The notes: generated from the sequence alone by a model not told the origin. Positions 26,780 through 35,217 are shown, counted from the first letter of the stretch. The stretch is DNA of 64,000 nucleotides from Plantactinospora sp040120695 (GCF_040120695.1 NZ_JBEEAC010000020.1:66323-130322), one strand, 5' to 3'. Made by a program: numbers and translations.

Positions 26780-28312
26780 ATGACTGGCAGGGCCCCGCTG
26801 GTGGTCGTCGGCAACCCGGAGAACCGCCGGGTGGCGCTGTTCCGGGCCGCCGCGACCGAGGCAGCCGTACCGGTGGCGGTGCTGCCCTGGCGGCGGCTGG
26901 CGGCCGGTCCGGTCCGGCTGCCCCGGGCGGCGGTGGTCCGGATCGACTCGCCAGGGGAGGACGCCGAGGTCGACCGGCTGCTGCGCGGGGCGGACCGGCC
27001 CGCCGAGCACGGCGAGATCGTCGGCCTCGCCGCCTGGTACGCGGGATTCCGCGCCGCCCTGGGCCGGCTCGACCAGGCCGCCCGGTCCGCCGGAGCGACC
27101 CTGCTGAACGATCCCGCTGACGTGCTCGCGATGTTCGACAAGCGGGCCTGTCACGCCCGGCTGGCCGCAGCCCGGGTACCGGTGCCGCCGGCACTGCCCC
27201 CGGTGCTGTCCGTGCCGCATCCGCTGTCCGGGCCGTCCGTGCCGCATCCGCTGTCCGGGGTGCCGGTGCCGCAGCTGGCGTCCGTGCCGGCTGCGCCGCA
27301 CGCGCCACCGGGGCCGCCTGCCTCGGCCGCGGCGTCCACATTGGCCGGTCCGGCCGGATCGGCTGCCTGGACGGGTGCCTCCGGCGGTTACCCGGAGCTG
27401 CGCGCGGCGATGCGCGCCGCCGGCTGGTCCCGGGTTTTCGTCAAGCCGGCGCACGGCTCGTCCGCCTCCGGAGTGCTCGCCCTCCAGGTGGCGCCGGGCC
27501 GGATCCGCGCTACCACCTCGGTCGAGTTGACCGCCGACGGCCGGCTCTACAACTCGTTGCGGGTCCGCGACTACACCGACGAACGGCAGGTCGCGGCGAT
27601 CGTCGACCGGCTCGCCCCGGACGGGCTGCACGTCGAGCGCTGGTTTCCTAAGGCCGGGCTGAGCGACCGGACGATCGACCTGCGGGTGCTGGTGGTGGCC
27701 GGTCGACCGGAACATGTGGTGGTCCGGGCCAGCTCCGGTCCACTGACCAACCTGCACCTCGGCAACGCCCGGGCGGACCTGGCCGCGCTGCGGGCGGCGA
27801 TGGGCGAACCCGCCTACGGCGCCGCGCTGCAGACCTGCGTCCGGGCCGCCGCCTGCTTTCCGGGCAGCCTGCACGTCGGGGTGGACCTGCTGATCGGCAC
27901 GGGCTGGCGGCGGCACGCGGTGGCCGAGGTGAACGCCTTCGGCGACCTGCTGCCGGGGCTGGTCGACCCGGCAGGCCGGGACAGCTACGCGGCCGAACTG
28001 CACGCGCTGCGGACCGGTCGGTTCGCCCGGTGGCGAGCCAGCGCACCGACGCCGCCGGAGTCGGCAGGCGAGCCGGGGCCGACGCCGGGACCCGCGCCGG
28101 CATCGACGACACCGCCCGGGCCGACACCGGTGCCGGAAGCAGTGGCAGCGCCCGGGCCGACAGCGGGGGTAGCGCCCGGGTCGACAGCCGGGTGGGACGG
28201 GCGAGTCGGGTGGGACGGGCGAGCCGGGCGGGGCCCCCGGCGAGCGGACGACGGTGGCACCGGGCAGCATGAGAACCCGGGACGTGACAGAAAGGTGGGG
28301 AGTGCGGCATGA
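26780..28312 (+). CDS. STM4014-family protein (ATP-grasp-like)
   Basis: The 510-residue protein starts at ATG 26780, 16 bp after copy 2 of STM4015. Its core (VVVGNPENRRVALF, NDPADVLAMFDKRACHARL, VFVKPAHGSSASGVLAL, TIDLRVLVVAG, HVGVDLLIGTGW, AEVNAFGDLLPGL) resembles ATP-grasp ligases: a lysine strand, a GSSASG loop and a closing E-N pair. This points to ATP-dependent carboxylate-amine ligation. Two low-complexity Pro/Ala insertions stand out: residues about 135-195, encoded partly by a 27-bp tandem repeat, and the last 90 residues. Its stop overlaps the next start (ATGA). Confidence 0.8.
   Translation: MTGRAPLVVVGNPENRRVALFRAAATEAAVPVAVLPWRRLAAGPVRLPRAAVVRIDSPGEDAEVDRLLRGADRPAEHGEIVGLAAWYAGFRAALGRLDQAARSAGATLLNDPADVLAMFDKRACHARLAAARVPVPPALPPVLSVPHPLSGPSVPHPLSGVPVPQLASVPAAPHAPPGPPASAAASTLAGPAGSAAWTGASGGYPELRAAMRAAGWSRVFVKPAHGSSASGVLALQVAPGRIRATTSVELTADGRLYNSLRVRDYTDERQVAAIVDRLAPDGLHVERWFPKAGLSDRTIDLRVLVVAGRPEHVVVRASSGPLTNLHLGNARADLAALRAAMGEPAYGAALQTCVRAAACFPGSLHVGVDLLIGTGWRRHAVAEVNAFGDLLPGLVDPAGRDSYAAELHALRTGRFARWRASAPTPPESAGEPGPTPGPAPASTTPPGPTPVPEAVAAPGPTAGVAPGSTAGWDGRVGWDGRAGRGPRRADDGGTGQHENPGRDRKVGSAA
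27209..27259 (+). repeat. 27-bp tandem repeat inside the STM4014-type gene
   Basis: TCCGTGCCGCATCCGCTGTC plus CGGG occurs twice exactly, 27 bp apart, encoding SVPHPLSG repeats in a Pro-rich linker. Being a multiple of three, it keeps the frame. Confidence 0.9.
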
Positions 28313-29151
28313 AGGAGATGATCGGCAGCCACGACCTGTTGTTCGTCACCCTGGACACACTCCGCTACGACGTGGCCGAGGAACTGGCCGCCGCCGGGCG
28401 CACACCGAACCTGGCCCGTGCGTTGCCAGGCGGGGTCTGGGAGCGGCGGCACAGCCCGGCCAGCTTCACCTACGCGGCGCACCAGGCGTTCTTCGCCGGC
28501 TTCCTGCCCACCCCGACCACACCCGGGCCGCACCCCCGGCTCTTCGCGGCGGCCTTCCCCGGCAGCGAGACGACCGGAGAGCAGACCTGGACCTTCGACG
28601 CCCCCGACGTGGTCCGGGCACTCGCCGGGGCCGGCTACCACACCGTCTGCGTGGGCGGGGTCGGCTTCTTCAACGGCAGGTCCCCGCTGGGTGGCGTACT
28701 GCCCGCCCTCTTCGCGGAGGCGCACTGGGAGCCCGAGTTCGGCGTCTCCGCACCGCGCTGCTTCGAGGCACAGCTCGATCGGATCGCCACCGTCCTGCCG
28801 ACGGCGCCGGAGGACCGGCCGCTCTTCCTCTTCGTCAACGTCGCGGCGATCCACCAGCCGAACCGGCACTACCTGCCCGGAGCGGACCGGGACACCAGGG
28901 AGAGCCACGCTGCCGCGCTGGAGTACGTCGACCGGCACATCGGGCGGCTCTTCGCCCTCGCCACCTCCCGAGACCGGCCCTGCCTGGTGCTGATCTGCTC
29001 CGACCACGGCACCGCGTACGGCGAGGAGGGGCACAGCGGTCACCGGCTCGGTCACGAGGTGGTGTGGACGGTGCCGTACGGGCAGTTCGTTCTCGAACCG
29101 GGTGACTGGGGCAAGCCCGGCGACTGGCCCGGGCCGGAACAGTCGGGGTGA
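28309..29151 (+). CDS. STM4013/SEN3800-family hydrolase (alkaline phosphatase/sulfatase superfamily)
   Basis: The 280-residue protein has the superfamily's metal-site ends: HDLLFVTLDTLRYDVAEEL at the N-terminus and ICSDHGTAYGEEGHSGHRLG near the C-terminus. The nucleophile region reads SPASFTYAAHQAFFAGFLPT, without the Cys-x-Pro-x-Arg of formylglycine sulfatases, so it is more like a phosphatase- or phosphoglyceromutase-type metallohydrolase. It is shorter than true sulfatases. Cytoplasmic. ATG 28309 overlaps the previous stop and has GGGGAG upstream; its own stop overlaps the next gene by 4 bp (GTGA). Confidence 0.85.
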   Translation: MKEMIGSHDLLFVTLDTLRYDVAEELAAAGRTPNLARALPGGVWERRHSPASFTYAAHQAFFAGFLPTPTTPGPHPRLFAAAFPGSETTGEQTWTFDAPDVVRALAGAGYHTVCVGGVGFFNGRSPLGGVLPALFAEAHWEPEFGVSAPRCFEAQLDRIATVLPTAPEDRPLFLFVNVAAIHQPNRHYLPGADRDTRESHAAALEYVDRHIGRLFALATSRDRPCLVLICSDHGTAYGEEGHSGHRLGHEVVWTVPYGQFVLEPGDWGKPGDWPGPEQSG

Positions 29152-30533
29152 CCGGCGCACTGGACGGGTCGCCGTACCAGGGCTATCTGTACGCGTACCC
29201 GCACAAGACGGCGTACCGGCCGTTGCGGCCCCGCCCGGCGCTGCGTGAGGTCTGGGCGGGCCAGCGGCGGGACGCCCTCTTCCTCTATCTGCACCTGCCG
29301 TTCTGCGAGATGCGCTGCGGCTTCTGCAACCTCTTCACCCGCTCGAACCCGCCCGCCGAGCAGGTGCGCGGCTATCTCGACCAGTTGGCCCGGCAGGCCG
29401 AGCGGGTCCGGGAGGCACTCGGCGACGGCGTCGGGTACGCCCGGGTCGCGGTCGGTGGCGGCACCCCGACCTATCTGGACGCTGCCGAGTTGACCGCGGT
29501 TTTCGACCTGCTCGCCGGCTTCGGCGCCCGGCTCGGCACGGTGCCGGTGGCGGTGGAGACCTCGCCGGCCACCGCCACCGCCGATCGGATCGGGGTTCTG
29601 GCCGAGCGTGGCACCACCCGGGTCAGCATCGGGGTGCAGAGCTTCCTGGACAGCGAGGCGCGGGCGGCCGGGCGACCGCAGCGCCGGGTGGAGGTCGAAC
29701 GGGCCCTGGACACCATCCGGGCGCACGACATCCCGGAGCTGAACGTCGACCTGATCTACGGGATTCCCGGGCAGACCGCGACGACCTGGACCGAGTCGAT
29801 CTCCGCTGCGCTGTGCTGGTCTCCGGAGGAGGTGTTTCTCTATCCGCTCTACGTCCGCCCGCTCACCGGCCTCGGCCGGATCACCGGCGCGGCGGGCGGT
29901 GCCGACCCGGCCTGGGACGCGCAGCGGCTGGCGCTGTACCGGCAGGGCCGGGACGCGCTGCGGGCCGCCGGCTACCAGCAGTTGTCGCTACGACACTTCC
30001 GCCGTGCCGAGCGCGTCTCCGACGGTCCGGGGCTCAGCGCCGACGGGCCCGGGCCGATGTCCGGCCCGACGGAGCAGAGTGGGCCGGACTACTGTTGCCA
30101 GGACGACGGCATGGTGGGGCTGGGCTGCGGGGCCCGGTCCTACACGACCGACCTGCACTACTCGTTCGACTACGCGGTCGGGGTCCGGCACGTCCGAAGC
30201 ATCATCGAGGACTACCTGTGCCGGCCCGCCACCGATTTCGAGGTCGCCGAGGTCGGCTTCCGGCTCGACCCGGTGGAACAGCGCCGCCGCTGGCTGGTCA
30301 AGTCGCTGCTCCGGGCGGAGGGGTTCGATCCGGCCGGCTATCTCGACCGCTTCGGCAGCCGGGTCGACGACGACTTTCCGCAGCTCGACCGCCTCGCCGA
30401 GCGCGGCTGGCTGACCTCGGGGCCGGCCCGGATCGGGTTGACCGAGTCCGGACTGGAACGCTCCGACGCGATCGGGCCGTGGCTGGTCTCCGGCCAGGTC
30501 CGCCGGGCGATGGCCGAGTACCCGCTCCGATGA
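29148..30533 (+). CDS. STM4012-family radical SAM protein (HemN-like)
   Basis: The 461-residue protein carries the radical SAM cluster motif FCEMRCGFCNLF (CxxxCxxC) near residue 55, the SAM-binding VAVGGGTPTYLDA, and HemN-like TRVSIGVQSFLDSEA and LNVDLIYGIPGQT. The C-terminal part resembles the HemW/coproporphyrinogen dehydrogenase wing, with CQDDGMVGLGCGARSYTTDL. No porphyrin genes are nearby, so heme synthesis is unlikely. Expected chemistry is a 5'-deoxyadenosyl radical reaction on an unknown substrate. It is coupled to neighbours on both sides by 4-bp overlaps. Confidence 0.88.
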   Translation: MTGALDGSPYQGYLYAYPHKTAYRPLRPRPALREVWAGQRRDALFLYLHLPFCEMRCGFCNLFTRSNPPAEQVRGYLDQLARQAERVREALGDGVGYARVAVGGGTPTYLDAAELTAVFDLLAGFGARLGTVPVAVETSPATATADRIGVLAERGTTRVSIGVQSFLDSEARAAGRPQRRVEVERALDTIRAHDIPELNVDLIYGIPGQTATTWTESISAALCWSPEEVFLYPLYVRPLTGLGRITGAAGGADPAWDAQRLALYRQGRDALRAAGYQQLSLRHFRRAERVSDGPGLSADGPGPMSGPTEQSGPDYCCQDDGMVGLGCGARSYTTDLHYSFDYAVGVRHVRSIIEDYLCRPATDFEVAEVGFRLDPVEQRRRWLVKSLLRAEGFDPAGYLDRFGSRVDDDFPQLDRLAERGWLTSGPARIGLTESGLERSDAIGPWLVSGQVRRAMAEYPLR

Positions 30534-31432
30534 ACCTCTCGGTGCTCTACCGCGGTCCGCTGGCGAGTTGCAACTACGACTGTCCCTACTGCCCGTTCGC
30601 GAAGCGCCGGGACAGCCGGGCCGAACTCGCCGCCGATCGGGCCGCGCTTGGCCGCTTCGTCGACTGGGCGACCCGCAATCCCGACGGCGACCGGCTGTCG
30701 GTGCTCTTCACGCCCTGGGGCGAGGGACTGGCCCGGTCCTGGTACCGGGACGCGCTGGTGGCGCTCTCCCGGCTGCCGCACCTGGAGCGGGTGGCGATCC
30801 AGACGAACCTGGCCTGCCGGCTGGACTGGCTGGCCGCCGCCGACCGGCGTACGGTCGCGCTCTGGGCCACCTACCACCCCGGCCAGGTACGCAGGGAGAC
30901 CTTCCTGCGGCGCTGTGCCCGGCTGACCGAGCTGCGGGTGCGGTACTCGGTCGGCGTGGTCGGGCTACCGGAGCACCGAGCCGAGGCGGCGGCGGTCCGG
31001 GCGGCGCTGCCGGCCGACGTCTATCTGTGGGTGAACGCGGCCGAGGGGCATTCCTACACGGCTGCCGAGGAGGCGGCCTGGACCGCCCTCGACCCGCTGT
31101 TCGGCTACAGCGTGCGGCCGCATCCGTCGGCCGGTGCGCCGTGTCGGGCCGGCGAGACGGTGATTTCGGTGCGTGGCGACGGCTCCGTGCGGCGCTGCCA
31201 CTTCGTGGAGACACCGCTGGGCAATCTCTACGACGGGTCGTACCGCGCCGCGTTGCGTCCCCGGCCGTGTCCGAACGCCGCCTGCGACTGCCACATCGGG
31301 TACGTCCACCTGCGAACCCTGCCACTGTACGAGGTCTTCGCCGAAGGAGTGCTGGAACGGATTCCGGCCCGGTGGGGCGTGCCGGCCGGCGCGCTGGCTG
31401 AACCGAGGGCTGCCGGGCTCGACGTCCGATGA
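30530..31432 (+). CDS. STM4011-family radical SAM protein
   Basis: The 300-residue protein opens with CNYDCPYCPFAKRRDSR, the CxxxCxxC cluster site at residues 14-21. FTPWGEGLARSWY and IQTNLACRLDWL follow in the TIM-barrel order. A C-terminal cysteine-rich part (CRAGETVISV, RRCHFVETPLGNL, CPNAACDCHIGY) resembles a SPASM/twitch auxiliary Fe-S domain, typical of enzymes acting on peptides or proteins. It is the last gene of the operon, starting in an ATGA overlap with STM4012. A repeat-rich non-coding region follows. Confidence 0.87.
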   Translation: MNLSVLYRGPLASCNYDCPYCPFAKRRDSRAELAADRAALGRFVDWATRNPDGDRLSVLFTPWGEGLARSWYRDALVALSRLPHLERVAIQTNLACRLDWLAAADRRTVALWATYHPGQVRRETFLRRCARLTELRVRYSVGVVGLPEHRAEAAAVRAALPADVYLWVNAAEGHSYTAAEEAAWTALDPLFGYSVRPHPSAGAPCRAGETVISVRGDGSVRRCHFVETPLGNLYDGSYRAALRPRPCPNAACDCHIGYVHLRTLPLYEVFAEGVLERIPARWGVPAGALAEPRAAGLDVR

Positions 31433-31752
31433 TCCGACCGGGATCCGCATCCGACCCGACCCGATCCCGACCCGGACCCGATCCACCCCGACCCGGACCC
31501 GATCCGATCCCGACCCGGACCCGATCCGGACCCGCAGAACCCGATCCGAACCCGCCGGACCCGGCGGCCCCGAACCCGCCGGGGCCGGCGGTGCCGGTGT
31601 TCGGATCGGTCGACGTCGCCGCGCCGACACATCCGCCGCCTCCGAGAACTGCCGCCTCCGAGAACCGGCGTCTCCGAGAACTGCCGCTCAGAGAGACCCC
31701 TGTCTCGCGGCAGGCTAGCCGCGGCGTACGACAGTTTTCGTCGGGTCGGCGG
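31433..31752. repeat. Repeat-rich intergenic region after the STM4011-type gene
   Basis: This 320-bp gap holds two repeat blocks. From about 31440 to 31560 the unit GACCCGGACCCGATCC recurs in imperfect tandem. From about 31637 to 31705 a 17-bp unit, CCGCCTCCGAGAACTG, occurs three to four times. No gene is supported. Neither block contains a clear terminator. Confidence 0.75.
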
Positions 31753-32052
31753 TCAGGCCGGCGTTGGCACGTCGGTGAAGTGCTCGACCACCGGCGGGGC
31801 GGCGAAGTACGGGCCGATCAGCGAGCGCCAGGTGGTGAACCGCTCGGTGGCCCGGAAGTTCTCCAGGTGGGCCTCGACCGAGTCCCATTCGACCAGCAGC
31901 ACGAACCGGGACGGCGACTCGATGCCCCGGGTCATCCGGATCGACCGGCATCCAGGGGTGCCGGCCAGCGTCTGATGACCCTTGGCGTACGCCTCGGCGA
32001 ACGCCTCCTCCTGACCGGCCAGCACCTCGATCAGCGCAACCTCCAGCACCAT
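31753..32052 (-). CDS. Antibiotic biosynthesis monooxygenase (ABM) domain protein
   Basis: The 99-residue protein is a single dimeric alpha-beta barrel: MVLEVALIEVLAGQEEAF, YAKGHQTLAGTPGCRSIRM, SRFVLLVEWDSVEAHLENF and FTTWRSLIGPYF. Members include heme-degrading and quinone-forming monooxygenases as well as many with no known role, so the substrate is open. The start is ATG 32052, giving a family-typical length; an upstream extension would run into the pnuC promoter. It is divergent from pnuC with about 106 bp between. Confidence 0.85.
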   Translation of the reverse strand: MVLEVALIEVLAGQEEAFAEAYAKGHQTLAGTPGCRSIRMTRGIESPSRFVLLVEWDSVEAHLENFRATERFTTWRSLIGPYFAAPPVVEHFTDVPTPA

Positions 32053-32158
32053 CAGCGCAGGATGGCACGGATGGGCCCGGTCCGGTCGATCGGGGTATAC
32101 CCGTCCCGAGCGCCGGTACCTACGGTGGGAACTCCGAAGGATCTTTGGGGGGCGCGCC

Positions 32159-32818
32159 ATGCTCGACTGGCTCACCGGTACCGCGTTCACCGTGGCGGGC
32201 ACGCCGACCAGCCGGGCCGAACTGCTCGGCTTCGCGACCGGCGTACTCACCGTCTGGCTGCTGACCCGACAGAAGATCTGGAACTGGCCGGTCGGCATCG
32301 CCAACGTGCTGCTGCTGATGCTGCTCTTCTGGACCGCCGGCCTGTACGCCGACGCCGGTCTCCAGATCGTCTACGTTGGACTCGGCCTGTACGGCTGGTG
32401 GGCGTGGCTGTTCGGCGGCGCCGAGCGGAGCCGGCTGGTGGTCGGCCGGACGGGTCGGCGGGAGTGGCTGCTGCTGGTCGGCGCCGGCGCGGTACTGACG
32501 CTGCTGCTCTGGCTGCTGCTGGACCGGGCGACCGACTCGACCGTGCCGCTGCCGGACGCGGTGACCACCTCGCTCTCCCTGATGGCGACGTACGGCCAGT
32601 GCCGCAAGCGGGTGGAGAGCTGGTGGATCTGGATCACCGCCGATCTCGTCTACATCCCGCTCTACGTCTACAAGGAACTCCATCTCACCGCCGGGCTGTA
32701 CGTCGTCTTCCTCGGGCTCTGCGTGATCGGGCTGCGGAACTGGCGGGCCGACCTGCGCCGGCTCGCGGCCGTCGGCGTCCGGCCGGTAGCGCCCGGTCCG
32801 GCCCCGGCCACCCCGTGA
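32159..32818 (+). CDS. pnuC: PnuC-type nicotinamide riboside/NMN transporter
   Basis: The 219-residue membrane protein has about seven hydrophobic segments and the PnuC signatures KIWNWPVGIANVLL, YGWWAWLFGG, YGQCRKRVESWWIWI and DLVYIPLYVYK. PnuC proteins facilitate uptake of nicotinamide riboside, trapped by phosphorylation. The downstream gene, overlapping by 4 bp (GTGA), encodes the matching kinase/adenylyltransferase, which makes an NAD salvage operon. GGGGGGC lies upstream of ATG 32159. Confidence 0.92.
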   Translation: MLDWLTGTAFTVAGTPTSRAELLGFATGVLTVWLLTRQKIWNWPVGIANVLLLMLLFWTAGLYADAGLQIVYVGLGLYGWWAWLFGGAERSRLVVGRTGRREWLLLVGAGAVLTLLLWLLLDRATDSTVPLPDAVTTSLSLMATYGQCRKRVESWWIWITADLVYIPLYVYKELHLTAGLYVVFLGLCVIGLRNWRADLRRLAAVGVRPVAPGPAPATP

Positions 32819-33921
32819 CCGTGCGGGACGGTCGGGACCTTTTCGCCGGTGGCCGGCCGGAGTTCGGGCACGGCCTGGTGGTGGGGAAGTTCTATCCGCC
32901 GCACGCCGGGCACCACGCGCTGATCGCCGAGGCGGCCCGCCGGTGTGCCGCGGTCACCGTGGTGGTGGCGCCGTCCCGGCGGGAGTCGGTGCCGTTGGAG
33001 TTGCGGCTGGACTGGTTGCGTGAGGTGCACGCCGCCGACCGGCACGTCCGGTTCGTCGGCCGGTACGACGACCATCCGGTCGACTACGCCGACCCGGCTG
33101 CCTGGGACGCGCACTGCGCGGTGTTCCGGGCGGCGGTCGGGCCGGCCCGGGTCGACGCGGTCTTCTCCTCCGAGGCGTACGGCGCGGAGTTGGCCCGCCG
33201 GTTCGACGCGGTGGACGTACCCGTCGATCCGGCCCGGGTCGCCGTACCGGTCTCGGGCACGGCGGTGCGGGCCGATCCGGTAGCGCACTGGGCGATGCTC
33301 AGCCCGCCGGTCCGGGCCTGGTTCGTCCGCCGGATTGTCGTGGTGGGCGCCGAGTCCACCGGTACCACCACCGTCGCCAGGGCGCTGGCCGGGCACTACC
33401 GCACCTGCTGGGTACCGGAGTACGGCCGGGAACTCACCGCCGCCAAGCTGGCCCGGCTGCGCCGTACCGAGCCCGAGGCGACGATCTTCGACGTTGGTTG
33501 GGACCGGGCGGACTTCGAGACGGTGGTGCGGGAGCAGCAGGCCGCCGAGGACGCCGCCGCGCGGCGCAGTGGGCCGTTGCTCTTCTGTGACACCGACGCC
33601 CGGGCCACCGCCGTGTGGGAGGAGCGGTATCTCGGCTCGACCTCACCCCGGGTCCGGGCCGCCGCCCGTCGGCCCGATCTCTATCTGCTGACCGACCATC
33701 GCGGGGTGCCGTTCGCCGACGACGGCCTGCGGGACGGGGCGCACCTGCGCGGCTGGATGACCGAGCGGTTTCGTGCGGTGCTGGCCGAATCCGGCGTACC
33801 CGTGATCGAACTCACCGGTCCGCTTCCGGACCGGCTGCGGACGGCGATCCTGGCCTGCGACCGGATCCTGGCGGTCGGTTGGCCGCTCGCCGACCCGCTG
33901 CTGCCCCGGCATAGCACCTAG
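32815..33921 (+). CDS. nadR: NadR-type NMN adenylyltransferase / ribosylnicotinamide kinase
   Basis: The 368-residue protein lacks the N-terminal helix-turn-helix repressor domain of enterobacterial NadR. Residues about 18-170 form the nucleotidyltransferase, with VVGKFYPPHAGHH and the late motif VSGTAVRADP. Residues about 175-350 form the kinase, whose P-loop reads GAESTGTTTVA: the usual lysine is threonine. EYGREL, FCDTDARATAVW and LYLLTDHRGVP follow the AAA_28/NadR kinase pattern. It should phosphorylate nicotinamide riboside imported by PnuC and adenylylate NMN to NAD. GTG 32815 overlaps the pnuC stop; GTG 32821 is an alternative. Confidence 0.88.
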   Translation: MTVRDGRDLFAGGRPEFGHGLVVGKFYPPHAGHHALIAEAARRCAAVTVVVAPSRRESVPLELRLDWLREVHAADRHVRFVGRYDDHPVDYADPAAWDAHCAVFRAAVGPARVDAVFSSEAYGAELARRFDAVDVPVDPARVAVPVSGTAVRADPVAHWAMLSPPVRAWFVRRIVVVGAESTGTTTVARALAGHYRTCWVPEYGRELTAAKLARLRRTEPEATIFDVGWDRADFETVVREQQAAEDAAARRSGPLLFCDTDARATAVWEERYLGSTSPRVRAAARRPDLYLLTDHRGVPFADDGLRDGAHLRGWMTERFRAVLAESGVPVIELTGPLPDRLRTAILACDRILAVGWPLADPLLPRHST

Positions 33922-34008
33922 GTTCCTAGGATGGCTTAGGGTCAGTGATCCAGATAGCCCGACCGGGGGAGATGCGCGCGGGGCAGGGAATGGTGAACAA
34001 TGGCCCCT

Positions 34009-34140
34009 GTAGGAGGGGAGTATTCCTTCGCGACGGTGTCGTCAACACGGTCGTCGGCCGGCAGACCGGTTACGAGGACCCGGCACCGTAGGTTGTCGTT
34101 GCGGCGTCTCCGCGTGGCGATGGCGGAAGAGACCTCCGAC
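34009..34140 (+). promoter_or_regulatory. yybP-ykoY (Mn2+-sensing) riboswitch upstream of terC
   Basis: The leader contains the conserved GGGGAGTA box at 34015-34022 and, 3', GAAGAGACCTCC at 34126-34137, whose CCTCC pairs with GGAGG at 34012-34016 to close P1. Between them GTGTCGTCAACACGGTCG and CCGGCAGACCGG with ACGAGGACCCGG match the family's internal loops and helices as I recall them. These manganese riboswitches commonly precede TerC/Alx-type genes. The expression platform (34141-34218) contains a GCATC/GATGC hairpin and ends at the ribosome-binding site. Confidence 0.8.
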
Positions 34141-34218
34141 AGTCACCATCGTCTGCATCGCCTGATGCGCGTCTTTCGCGTGCTGACGGCGGTGCCGTGT
34201 GCCTGCCGGAGGAGTGTC

Positions 34219-35217
34219 TTGAACGTGTCCACCTGGGTGTGGGTCGTCTCGCTGGTCGTGCTGACCGCGGTCCTACTACTTGATTTAGTGATCGTCGGTC
34301 GGCGACCGCACGAGCCGAGTCTGCGGGAGTCCGGCCTCTGGGTCGCCTTCTACGTCGGCCTCGCGATCGTCTTCGGGGTCGGCCTGGCCCTGACCACCAA
34401 TCTCACCGTGGCCGGGGAGTTCTACACCGGATGGCTCACCGAGTACAGCCTCTCGGTGGACAACCTCTTCGTGTTCGTGATCATCATGTCGCGATTCGGC
34501 GTACCCCGGCAGTACCAGCAGAAGGTGCTGCTGATCGGTATCGTGCTGGCGCTGGTGCTGCGCGGTGGCTTCATCGCGGCCGGAGCGGCCCTGATCAACC
34601 AGTTCTCCTGGGTCTTCTACATCTTCGGCGCCTTCCTCATCTACACGGCGATCAACTTTTTGCGGCAGGGTGAGCCGGACGAGGAGGACTTCAAGGAGAA
34701 CGTGCTGATCCGCTGGAGCCGGCGGGCGCTGCCGGTCTCTCGGGACTTCTCCGGCGCCCGGCTCAGCGTGCGGGAGAACGGCCGGCGGCTCTTCACCCCG
34801 ATGCTGATCGTGCTGATCGCGATCGGCACCACGGACCTGGTCTTCGCGCTCGACTCCATCCCGGCGATCTTCGGGATCACCCAGGAGCCGTACCTGGTCT
34901 TCACCGCCAACGTCTTCGCGCTGATGGGGCTGCGGCAGCTCTACTTCCTGCTCGGCGGACTGCTCGACCGGCTGGTCTACCTCAACATCGGGCTCGCCGT
35001 CGTGCTCGGCTTCATCGGCGTCAAACTGGTGCTGGAGGCGCTGGCCGGCAACAATCTGCCGTTCGTCAACGGTGGCGAGCCGGTCGGCTGGGCGCCGCAC
35101 ATCCCGATCTGGCTCTCCCTCACCGTCATCCTGGGCACCCTGGCGATCGCGACGGTGGCCAGCCTGATCAAGTCCAGCCGGGACGGCCGGACCACGCAGA
35201 AGCTGCCGGTCGGCTGA
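34219..35217 (+). CDS. TerC-family integral membrane protein
   Basis: The 332-residue protein has about nine membrane segments and TerC hallmarks: TGWLTEYSLSVDNLFVFVII with its acidic pair, SRFGVPRQYQQKVLLIGI, GTTDLVFALDSIPAIFGIT and MGLRQLYFLLGGLLDRL. Family members (Alx, MeeF/MeeY-like) are implicated in manganese export or metallation of secreted proteins, which fits the riboswitch upstream. TTG 34219 is preferred because GGAGGAG lies 4-5 nt before it; GTG 34225 is an alternative. Codons further upstream belong to the leader RNA. A 19-bp tandem duplication spans the stop codon. Confidence 0.9.
   Translation: MNVSTWVWVVSLVVLTAVLLLDLVIVGRRPHEPSLRESGLWVAFYVGLAIVFGVGLALTTNLTVAGEFYTGWLTEYSLSVDNLFVFVIIMSRFGVPRQYQQKVLLIGIVLALVLRGGFIAAGAALINQFSWVFYIFGAFLIYTAINFLRQGEPDEEDFKENVLIRWSRRALPVSRDFSGARLSVRENGRRLFTPMLIVLIAIGTTDLVFALDSIPAIFGITQEPYLVFTANVFALMGLRQLYFLLGGLLDRLVYLNIGLAVVLGFIGVKLVLEALAGNNLPFVNGGEPVGWAPHIPIWLSLTVILGTLAIATVASLIKSSRDGRTTQKLPVG

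Noticed and set aside
24836..31432. Reading the STM4012-type gene as coproporphyrinogen dehydrogenase (hemN/hemW).
   Set aside because: Context is the STM4011-4015 set with no tetrapyrrole genes, and the C-terminal part differs from HemW.
31429..32814. Extension of the nadR frame upstream through the repeat region.
   Set aside because: It is low-complexity Pro/Asp/Arg sequence across repeats and the pnuC gene; the nucleotidyltransferase motif begins only after 32815.
34000..34218. Extension of the TerC reading frame upstream to 34000.
   Set aside because: The extra 73 codons coincide with the riboswitch aptamer and encode an Arg/Ser-rich stretch with no membrane or TerC character.
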